Below are positions 20,716 through 27,880 of a DNA stretch of 27,880 bases, piece after piece (position 1 is the first letter of the stretch; each line of letters begins with the position of its first letter). Made by a program: the position numbers and the translations under genes. This DNA is from JARIHC01 sp035546975. Lineage in GTDB: Bacteria > Patescibacteriota > Saccharimonadia > Saccharimonadales > UBA4665. The notes below the pieces were generated by a model, which had not been told where the DNA came from, ran no database searches, and saw only the letters and a list, made by a program, of their open reading frames with translations. The stretch is taken from the NCBI GenBank assembly GCA_035546975.1, contig DASZVS010000004.1, positions 1-27,880 of the forward strand. Reading direction: 5' to 3'.

Positions 20716-22140
20716 CTATACGTTGATGCTTTCATGCAGCGCAATGTTACTTTCTTTAGCCAGTAACCGGGAACGGCTGTAGAAGTAGCCGCCAATAATA
20801 AGGATAAATGCGCCGACTATCATGCTGCTACCCGGTCCAGTATTTGGCAGGCTAGCGCCAGCAGCCTCAACGGTTTTAGCCGGGCTGCCCGGCACATGAA
20901 TATTGATGGTGTTGCCATATACATTGGTCATGATCAGGTCGAAATGGCCCGGATCGCTGGAGGAGGCAGGTGTTTGGGGGATGGGGTTTTTAACTGTGAC
21001 CGTAATTTGTTGCTTGGCGGTAGAGCCTGCCTTAATGGTAAGTGCCGGCCAGGTAACGATGTCATTGCTGTCTATCGTGCCGCCGTGAAGATCGACAGGA
21101 CTGGCATAATCCATTACATCGCTCAAGTTTTCCTCAAAGACGTAGTTTTTTACGTCGGCTTTGCCGTTATTTTTAGCGTAGAGGGTATAAACAATCGTAT
21201 CTCCTGCCTGGGCAGTGGAGTTATTGGCATCAGTAAGATTCTGGGTCGTATTGCTAGCAGTTTTGTAAATTATTACGCAGGCGGAAGCGTCTTGGCTGCT
21301 TTGGCTTTCCTCGCAAGGCTTACAAGAACTATTATCGGCAGTGATGCTACTGTCGTATTGGCATGGCGTAGGTGTCGGGGTTGGTGTCGGAGTGGGCGTA
21401 GGCGTAGGTGTTGGTGTCGGGGTAGTAGGAGTTGGCGTTGAGGGGGCGGGAGTCGTTGTGGTCGGTGTAGCCGGTTTGGGCTTGGGAGCAGGTTGATTAA
21501 TGACGCCGTAGCCTCCGGCAGGCTGGTTGGTTGGCCCGAGCGGAGCTGCCTGGGGAACACCTACAGAGACAAGGTTGCCGCAGTTGTAGAGAATCCAGAA
21601 CGTTTTACCGGTTTTACTGCTGCTGAGCTGCAAAGCCTGGTAGTCGGAATACGAACCGGTATCAAAGCTCCATAGGTAACGCCAGTACAATGTGCCGGCG
21701 CCAAAGCCGTTTACTGGTGTTTCGCTAGTTACTTTACCACTGCTTGGGTTGTGTGCCCCGTAAGGAATGCGCCCCATGGAGAAGAGCTGTTTGTCGCGGC
21801 CGGTTGAGCGGAGGGTGACAGTTGTGGCGTTGCCAATATCGGCACAAGAAATACCGTAATTGTTCAGAATGTCGCCGTAGTTCTGCGCATTGTTATTACA
21901 TGCCCGTTTGGCGTCGGCTGCGCCGCTGATACCACCGTTAATCAAATCGTTATTGGAAGCTGCAATCGAAGGCTGCGGCGGGCTAATAACAGCGAAAAAT
22001 TGCACTAAAAAGGCCAGCACGATGAAAATCATGCCGGTCCGCCGGATGGCTGCCTCCTCGCGCATCCGCCGGCTGTAAAAGGCCATTTGGTGTGCCAGGC
22101 CGGGGTTATGCGGAAGCTGTGAAAGAAGTTTTTCGAACAT
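20716..22140 (-). CDS. surface protein with DUF11-like domain and LPNTG sorting-like end
   Basis: A 474-residue protein. A cytoplasmic start (MFEKLLSQLPHNPGLAHQMAFYSRRMREEAA style, residues 1-34) precedes a TM or signal segment at about 36-54 ending SPPQPSIAAS. Residues 60-200 are a Cys-containing extracellular region (SMGRIPYGAHNPSS, WILYNCGN). Residues about 225-260 are a Thr-Pro repeat. Residues about 290-415 form a DUF11-like beta domain (YTLYAKNNGKADVKNYVFEE and KQQITVTVKNPIP), typical of surface proteins. LPNTG is at 431-435, followed by a hydrophobic helix (GSSMIVGAFILIIGGYF) and SRSRLL, like a sortase signal, but with about 18 extra residues after it. No sortase is in the window. No Shine-Dalgarno is visible. 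Confidence 0.8.
   Translation of the reverse strand: MFEKLLSQLPHNPGLAHQMAFYSRRMREEAAIRRTGMIFIVLAFLVQFFAVISPPQPSIAASNNDLINGGISGAADAKRACNNNAQNYGDILNNYGISCADIGNATTVTLRSTGRDKQLFSMGRIPYGAHNPSSGKVTSETPVNGFGAGTLYWRYLWSFDTGSYSDYQALQLSSSKTGKTFWILYNCGNLVSVGVPQAAPLGPTNQPAGGYGVINQPAPKPKPATPTTTTPAPSTPTPTTPTPTPTPTPTPTPTPTPTPCQYDSSITADNSSCKPCEESQSSQDASACVIIYKTASNTTQNLTDANNSTAQAGDTIVYTLYAKNNGKADVKNYVFEENLSDVMDYASPVDLHGGTIDSNDIVTWPALTIKAGSTAKQQITVTVKNPIPQTPASSSDPGHFDLIMTNVYGNTINIHVPGSPAKTVEAAGASLPNTGPGSSMIVGAFILIIGGYFYSRSRLLAKESNIALHESINV
21362..21470 (-). repeat. imperfect hexanucleotide repeat encoding Thr-Pro
   Basis: On the minus strand, copies of ACNCCN units (plus strand GGTGTC, GGTGTT, GGCGTA) run through the linker of the surface protein and encode alternating Thr-Pro. 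Six-base units keep the frame when copies are gained or lost. Confidence 0.85.
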
Positions 22141-22257
22141 GGCTTTTTTAGTTTTTCTTTTAGCTTGTTCTATTGATCATTTAAGCATATGCGATATATT
22201 TTTACTAGTGTTTTTACTCACGCCCACAAGGGTTTTTTATAAAAGATGCGCTAGCAT

Positions 22258-22286
22258 TTGAACGTAAAATAGTCTATACTTATAGG
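22258..22286 (+). promoter_or_regulatory. probable gyrB-gyrA promoter
   Basis: TTGAAC (22258-22263) is followed after 17 bases by TATAGG (22281-22286). An overlapping TATACT (22275-22280) is a better -10 but has no -35 at the right distance. The leader would be about 45-55 bases. Confidence 0.55.
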
Positions 22287-22336
22287 CAGTGGGACAAAAG
22301 TAAGACTTCTTCAAAAGAATAACTAGAGGTGTATTA

Positions 22337-24316
22337 GTGGCTGAGGGTAAAAAAACTTCGCAATCAGGCTATTCTGCTGATCAAATTACCGTATTAGAAG
22401 GGCTTGAGCCGGTACGCAAGCGCCCCGGTATGTATATTGGCGGCACCGGCGTGGAAGGCCTGCATCATTTGGTGTGGGAACTTGTCGATAACGGCATCGA
22501 TGAGGCTTTGGCCGGCCATGCCACCGAGGTATCAGTAAAGCTGCTGGCCGACGGCGGCGTCACGGTTATAGACAACGGCCGCGGCATCCCAACTGATATT
22601 CACCCGAAAACCAAGAAAAGTACGGTTGAAACCGTACTGACGGTATTACACGCCGGCGGCAAATTCGGCGGCGGCGGCTACAAGGTATCCGGCGGTTTGC
22701 ATGGCGTAGGCTCAAGCGTTGTTAATGCTTTGTCGGAGAAATTGATTATAAAGGTTTACCGAGATGGCAAAATTCACTACCAAGAATACAAGGCAGGTGT
22801 ACCGCAAGCTGACCTGAAGGTCACGGGCAAAACTGATCGTACCGGCACGGAGATCACGTTCTATCCGGACACGACAATTTTCGAGACCAGCACATTCAAT
22901 TACGACACGATCCTCGACCGTTTGCGCCATGCTGCTTACCTTACGAAGGGCATCCATACTAATCTGGAAGATGAAAAAACCGGCAAACGCTACGGCTTTT
23001 ACTTCGAAGGCGGCATCCAAAGTTACGTAAAACACCTGAATGTCGGCAAAGAAGTTGTCGATGACGATATTTTTTATGTCGACAAGATGGTCAACGATAC
23101 GCAGGTCGAGATATCGCTGCAGTATACCGATGCTTATAGCGAGGCCATCAAATCATTTGCCAATAATGTGTTGAACCCCGAAGGCGGTACGCACCTTACC
23201 GGTTTCCGGGCCGCATTGACCCGCGTCATTAATGATTACGCGCGTAAAAACAGTCTCTTAAAAGACAAAGAAGATAACCTGACCGGCGAAGACACGCGCG
23301 AAGGCCTGACGGCAATCATCTTAGTTAAGCTGCCCGATCCGCAATTTGAAGGCCAGACCAAAAACAAGCTGGGCAACCCGGAAGTCCGCGGCTATGTTGA
23401 GCAGGTAATGAATGAGCATTTCGCATACTATTTGGAAGAGCACCCTTCGGTAGCCCGTAAGATCGTCGGCAAGGCGCTGTTGGCTGCCCGCGCCCGCAAA
23501 GCGGCCCGCGCGGCCCGCGATAATATCTTACGCAAAGGTGTTCTAGAAGGCGCTTCCATGCCAGGCAAATTAGCCGACTGCTCCAATAAGGACCCGAAAA
23601 ACTCCGAGCTTTACTTGGTAGAAGGCGACAGCGCCGGCGGCTCGGCCAAATCCGGGCGCGACAGCAAATCCCAAGCTATCTTGCCACTGCGCGGCAAGGT
23701 ACTCAATGTGGAGCGCGCCAGGCTCGACAAGATGCTTGCTAACAATGAAATAGTCAGCCTTATTAAGGCGCTTGGCGTAGGCATAGAAGAATCGTTTGAT
23801 GTCTCCGGCCTCCGGTATGACCGTATTATCATCATGACCGATGCCGATGTCGATGGCAGTCACATCAGTACTTTGCTGATGACATTCTTCTTCCGTTTCA
23901 TGAAAGAGGTGGTGGACAACGGCCATCTTTACTTGGCTAAACCACCGCTGTTCGAACTCGTACGCCAGGGCCGAAAAAACTCTGTCTTCATTTATGACGA
24001 AGACGAGCTGGATAAAGTTCTCGATGCCGAGATAGAACGGCGTAAAAAAGAAGGAACCAAGGTCGACAGCAGGGCCGAACGCTTCCGCCAGGCCGGCTTC
24101 ATTGAGCAGAAACGCTACAAGGGCCTGGGCGAAATGGACGCAGACCAGTTATTTGAAACCACCATGAATCCTGAAAAGCGCGTGCTGGTCCAGGTGAAAG
24201 TGGAAGATGCCGAAAAGGCCGACATTATTTTTAACAAATTGATGGGTACAGAGGTGGAACTGCGCAAGAGCTTTATTCAAGCCAACGCTAAATTTGTGAA
24301 AGACCTGGACATTTAA
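22337..24316 (+). CDS. gyrB: DNA gyrase subunit B
   Basis: ATPase subunit of gyrase, which adds negative supercoils. 659 residues, the short form without the proteobacterial insert. The GHKL ATPase domain has ELVDNGIDEA (Glu48), DNGRGIP (about 79-85), HAGGKFGGGGYKVSGGLHGVG (105-125, in two loops); the transducer follows. Toprim: EGDSAGGSAKSGRD (429-442) and DADVDGSH (502-509). Tail: RYKGLGEMDADQLFETTMNP. The start is GTG at 22337 with AGAGGT 7 bases upstream. Gyrase rather than topo IV is indicated by the tandem with gyrA, whose C-terminal domain carries a GyrA-box. Confidence 0.97.
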   Translation: MAEGKKTSQSGYSADQITVLEGLEPVRKRPGMYIGGTGVEGLHHLVWELVDNGIDEALAGHATEVSVKLLADGGVTVIDNGRGIPTDIHPKTKKSTVETVLTVLHAGGKFGGGGYKVSGGLHGVGSSVVNALSEKLIIKVYRDGKIHYQEYKAGVPQADLKVTGKTDRTGTEITFYPDTTIFETSTFNYDTILDRLRHAAYLTKGIHTNLEDEKTGKRYGFYFEGGIQSYVKHLNVGKEVVDDDIFYVDKMVNDTQVEISLQYTDAYSEAIKSFANNVLNPEGGTHLTGFRAALTRVINDYARKNSLLKDKEDNLTGEDTREGLTAIILVKLPDPQFEGQTKNKLGNPEVRGYVEQVMNEHFAYYLEEHPSVARKIVGKALLAARARKAARAARDNILRKGVLEGASMPGKLADCSNKDPKNSELYLVEGDSAGGSAKSGRDSKSQAILPLRGKVLNVERARLDKMLANNEIVSLIKALGVGIEESFDVSGLRYDRIIIMTDADVDGSHISTLLMTFFFRFMKEVVDNGHLYLAKPPLFELVRQGRKNSVFIYDEDELDKVLDAEIERRKKEGTKVDSRAERFRQAGFIEQKRYKGLGEMDADQLFETTMNPEKRVLVQVKVEDAEKADIIFNKLMGTEVELRKSFIQANAKFVKDLDI

Positions 24317-24319
24317 ACT

Positions 24320-26974
24320 ATGGATGACGATCAGCAGACACCCGCCGAATCAAATGAGCCCATCGATGATGCGGCGAATGAGCCGCGGCTTGAAAACCAG
24401 CCACAAGTTGAATTGATTGATACGCATCACTCGCGCATAGTCGAGCGCCGTACTGTTGAAAATGTCATGGAGGACAGCTATCTCCGCTATTCCATGAGCG
24501 TTATAATTGACCGCGCATTGCCAGATGTCCGCGACGGCCTCAAGCCGGTGCATCGCCGCATTTTGTATAGCATGAGTGATACAGGCCTCCGTTCTACGGC
24601 CCGCCACCGGAAAAGCGCCAATGTCGTAGGTGAAGTCATGGGTAAATACCACCCTCACGGAGACTCCTCCATCTACGATGCCATGGTCCGTATGGCCCAG
24701 CCGTGGGCGATGCGTTACATGCTCGTTAACGGCCAGGGTAACTTCGGTAGTATGGACGGCGATCCGCCGGCTGCCATGCGCTACACTGAAGCCAAGATGG
24801 CCCGCTTGGCCGATGAACTTTTGGCCGACATAGATAAAGAAACAGTCGATTACCGCGATAACTATGACGGTACAACGCAAGAGCCATCTGTTTTGCCGGC
24901 CAAACTGCCGAACCTATTATTGAATGGCCAGCTTGGCATTGCCGTCGGCATGGCTACCAATATCCCCCCGCACAACATCGGTGAACTTATTGATGCCGAA
25001 ATCCACACGATCGATAACCCGGAGGCCACTCTAGATGATCTCATGGAATATATTAAGGGGCCGGATTTTCCGACAGGCGGGGTTATTTATGGCAAGGATT
25101 CAATCCGCCAGGCGTATGCAACCGGCCGCGGCGGCGTCGTAACCCGCGGCGTGGCCGAAATCGTCGAGGGCGCCAAAGGGCGCCATCAGATTATCATCAC
25201 TGAAATCCCGTACGCGCTTAACAAGGAGACGCTCATTCTTAAGATTGCCGACTTAGTGCGCGATAAAAAACTGGCTGGCATTGCTGACCTTCGCGACGAG
25301 ACCGCCCGCGGCACGGTCCGCATTGTCATTGACCTTAAGAAAGATGCATATCCAAAGAAGCTGCTCAACCAGCTTTATAAATTAACGCCACTGCAACAAA
25401 GCTTCCATTTCAACATGATGGCGCTGATCGACGGTATCCAGCCGCGCGTGTTAGGGCTCCAGGACATCATCAGCGAGCACATTAAACATCGCCAGGTCGT
25501 TGTTCGCCGCCGCACCGAATTTGAGCTTCGGAAAGCCAAAGAGCGCGCCCATGTCCTGGAAGGCTTGAAGACGGCGCTCGACCATATCGACGAAGTTATC
25601 GATACCATTCGCAAGTCCGACACGACTGACGAGGCCCAGGCGAACCTTATAAAGAAATTCAAGCTGTCCGAGATCCAAGCCAAGGCTATTTTAGCAATGC
25701 AGCTACGCACGCTGGCCGGCCTGGAACGCAAGAAGATCGAGGATGAACTAGAAGAGCTTAATAAGCTGATTACCAAGCTCGAAGGCATTCTCGCCGACGA
25801 AAAGAAAATTCTTAAAATTATCAAAGACGAATTGCTTGAAATTAGAAAACAGTATGCCGATGAACGCCGTACCCGGGTAGTACCCTCCGAACTCGGCAAG
25901 ATGAGCGACGAAGATCTGATAGCCGACGAACAAGTTGTTGTCACGCTCACGGCTGCCAATTATATTAAGCGCAGCCCGATTGCCGAATACAAGCGCCAGG
26001 GCAGGGGCGGCAAGGGCCGCCGCGGCATGGCCACGCGCGAGGAGGATGTCATCGAGCATGTCGTCAACGCCTCCACACACGACTTCCTGCTGTTCTTTAC
26101 GAATAAAGGGCGCGTCTTCCGTATTAAAACCTACGAGGTGCCTGCAGCTTCTCTGAATGCCAAGGGCGTGGCAATCGTCAACTTGCTCCAGCTGCAACCC
26201 GAAGAGACCGTTAGCAGCGTCATAAACGTCTCTAAGACGGATAATGCCGCTAACCTTATTATGTGTACCAAACGCGGCACTATCAAAAAGACGCCATTCG
26301 AGCAGTACCAGAATGTCCGCAGCAGCGGCCTTATTGCTATCAATCTGGATGATGGCGATGAGCTTAAGTGGATCCGCATGACGAATGGCAACAACGAGGT
26401 GGTTATCAGTACTGCCCAGGGCCAGGCTATCCGCTTCCACGAAAAGGGTGCACGCCCAATGGGCCGTGTAGCCCGCGGTGTCCGGGGTATCCGGCTGCGT
26501 CCTGGCGACCAGGTTATCGGTATGGATATTGTTGAAGAAGGGTCTGACATCTTTGTTATTAGCAAGTATGGCTATGGTAAGCGTACTTCGATTAATCAGT
26601 TCACGCCGCACGCCCGCGGTGGCGTCGGTATCCGTTCCGCCGTCGTTAATGACAAAACCGGCGAGCTGGTGGGTGTTAATCGCCTTGATAAAGGTGACGG
26701 CCAGGAAGTCATTATCATTAGCAAACTGGGACAGACTATTCGTCTCGGCCTTAAGGATATTCCGGCTCTCGGCCGGGCCACCCAGGGCGTGCGCATTATG
26801 CGCCTCAATGACGGCGATGAAGTCGTCTCGCTGGCGCTCGTCGATAAGATGGAAGATGGCGATGAAGATGAGGGCGAAAATCAAGGCGAGCTTATCCCCG
26901 AAGCCGATGAAAAATCTCCCCAATCAAAAGAGCCAAAGCAGAAAAATTCTAAAAAACGCTCCACCAACCAGTAA
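24320..26974 (+). CDS. gyrA: DNA gyrase subunit A
   Basis: Breakage-reunion subunit. 884 residues, starting 3 bases after the gyrB stop. It has an acidic N-terminal extension of about 33 residues relative to E. coli. The catalytic Tyr is Tyr155 in AAMRYTEAKM. The quinolone region HPHGDSSIYD (111-120) has the sensitive-type Ser (E. coli Ser83 equivalent) and Asp (Asp87). The coiled coil spans about 390-520. The GyrA-box QGRGGKG lies at about 560-566 and marks DNA-wrapping gyrase. The C-terminal beta-pinwheel blades follow, each with GxGxR-type turns, then an acidic and Lys-rich tail (about 845-884). No intrinsic terminator is visible after the stop. Confidence 0.97.
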   Translation: MDDDQQTPAESNEPIDDAANEPRLENQPQVELIDTHHSRIVERRTVENVMEDSYLRYSMSVIIDRALPDVRDGLKPVHRRILYSMSDTGLRSTARHRKSANVVGEVMGKYHPHGDSSIYDAMVRMAQPWAMRYMLVNGQGNFGSMDGDPPAAMRYTEAKMARLADELLADIDKETVDYRDNYDGTTQEPSVLPAKLPNLLLNGQLGIAVGMATNIPPHNIGELIDAEIHTIDNPEATLDDLMEYIKGPDFPTGGVIYGKDSIRQAYATGRGGVVTRGVAEIVEGAKGRHQIIITEIPYALNKETLILKIADLVRDKKLAGIADLRDETARGTVRIVIDLKKDAYPKKLLNQLYKLTPLQQSFHFNMMALIDGIQPRVLGLQDIISEHIKHRQVVVRRRTEFELRKAKERAHVLEGLKTALDHIDEVIDTIRKSDTTDEAQANLIKKFKLSEIQAKAILAMQLRTLAGLERKKIEDELEELNKLITKLEGILADEKKILKIIKDELLEIRKQYADERRTRVVPSELGKMSDEDLIADEQVVVTLTAANYIKRSPIAEYKRQGRGGKGRRGMATREEDVIEHVVNASTHDFLLFFTNKGRVFRIKTYEVPAASLNAKGVAIVNLLQLQPEETVSSVINVSKTDNAANLIMCTKRGTIKKTPFEQYQNVRSSGLIAINLDDGDELKWIRMTNGNNEVVISTAQGQAIRFHEKGARPMGRVARGVRGIRLRPGDQVIGMDIVEEGSDIFVISKYGYGKRTSINQFTPHARGGVGIRSAVVNDKTGELVGVNRLDKGDGQEVIIISKLGQTIRLGLKDIPALGRATQGVRIMRLNDGDEVVSLALVDKMEDGDEDEGENQGELIPEADEKSPQSKEPKQKNSKKRSTNQ

Positions 26975-27015
26975 TATTGCTGTACTAAATACTACGGGTA
27001 GAGTCAATTTACCTC

Positions 27016-27045
27016 TTGACCAACCGACTCATGGTGCGGTATCAT
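27016..27045 (+). promoter_or_regulatory. rRNA operon promoter
   Basis: TTGACC (27016-27021) and TATCAT (27040-27045) with an 18-base spacer, 42 bases after gyrA. A second TTGACG at 27058 has no good -10 partner. Confidence 0.6.
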
Positions 27046-27277
27046 GGTATGAATGTCTTGACGGGTGGCTTCTTCGAGTGTCTCAAGAATCCAATCGAGC
27101 AGGCATCAGTACGTTAAAAATTGAGTAGTGCGAATCTTGCAGCCTAGCCTCACGCGGCTTGGTTGCAGATAGTCCTCTCTTCACCGGGAGGACATCAACG
27201 TCAGTTCATTTTGACTAAATGTTTATCCGATTCTCTTTCGAGAGGATCGGACTCAAAGCAGTAATCAGTCAAATTCT
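27046..27277 (+). other. 16S rRNA 5' leader with three hairpins
   Basis: No gene. Three stems: an imperfect one at 27134-27170 (ATCT/AGAT ends, GCAGCC with GGTTGC, AGCC with GGCT), GTCCTC/GAGGAC at 27172-27193, and TCCGAT-TCTC/GAGA-GG-ATCGGA at 27226-27251. Such leaders carry rRNA processing and antitermination signals; I do not see a clear boxA. Confidence 0.6.

Positions 27278-27880
<603 letters not shown>

Noticed and set aside
21362..21470. CRISPR or structured tandem repeat
   Set aside because: Units are 6 bases, imperfect and in frame with a Thr-Pro linker; a coding microsatellite explains them.
25748..26923. 391-codon minus-strand frame opposite gyrA
   Set aside because: It lies fully within gyrA, whose product is complete and conserved; its open frame comes from codon bias of the sense strand.
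26478..27128. 216-codon plus-strand frame running past the end of gyrA
   Set aside because: Most of it is a shifted frame of gyrA and the remainder covers the rRNA promoter; no protein features.

Overview
The window is a compact, ordinary-code bacterial chromosome segment. It is best explained as Candidatus Saccharibacteria (TM7, Patescibacteria/CPR). The case rests on the partial 16S rRNA at the right end, whose 530 loop reads GCGGTCATACG, on several membrane and surface protein types I associate with that group, and on very tight gene packing. TGA is used as a normal stop (for example at the end of miaA and of the RNase H fusion), so this is not the UGA-glycine code of Gracilibacteria or Absconditabacteria. 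No phage, transposon, CRISPR array or plasmid gene is visible.

Layout. 1-3120 (+): the tail of a repeat-rich surface protein, a two-TM small protein, miaA, a winged-helix protein behind a hairpin-rich leader with its own small ORF, and a metal-site-poor MBL-fold protein. 3117-4002 (-): an M23-like protein and rpmB. 4090-4912 (+): an M50 protease, then a 6S-like structured RNA with an intrinsic terminator. 4915-9875: a secreted/anchored protein (-), tRNA-Pro(GGG) (+) with a duplicated 3' end downstream, an MprF-type aminoacyl-lipid synthase (-) and a DUF4234-like membrane protein (-). 9989-12572 (+): a pterin dehydratase/RNase HI fusion, the RNase P RNA and an isolated purD. 12569-15330 (-): infC (AUC start)-rpmI-rplT behind one promoter, and comM. 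15331-16235 has no convincing gene but carries signals for two RNAs: a small RNA or attenuated leader upstream of comM (-) and a highly folded RNA (+). 16236-22140: a small 4-TM protein, a Pro-rich protein coupled to a 1001-aa TraG/VirD4-like ATPase, and, convergent to these, two membrane/surface proteins, one ending in an LPNTG sorting-like signal. 22337-26974 (+): gyrB-gyrA. 26975-27880: rRNA leader and the first 600 bases of 16S.

How it fits together. Most genes are informational (miaA, rpmB, infC-rpmI-rplT, rnpB, tRNA, gyrase, 16S) or envelope-related (M50, M23, MprF, surface proteins, secretion-type ATPase), as expected of a small host-dependent cell. The most unusual content is RNA-level: three structured RNAs that I cannot or can only partly assign, a non-AUG infC start, and several -10 boxes 6-7 bases before ATG codons, which suggests leaderless mRNAs.
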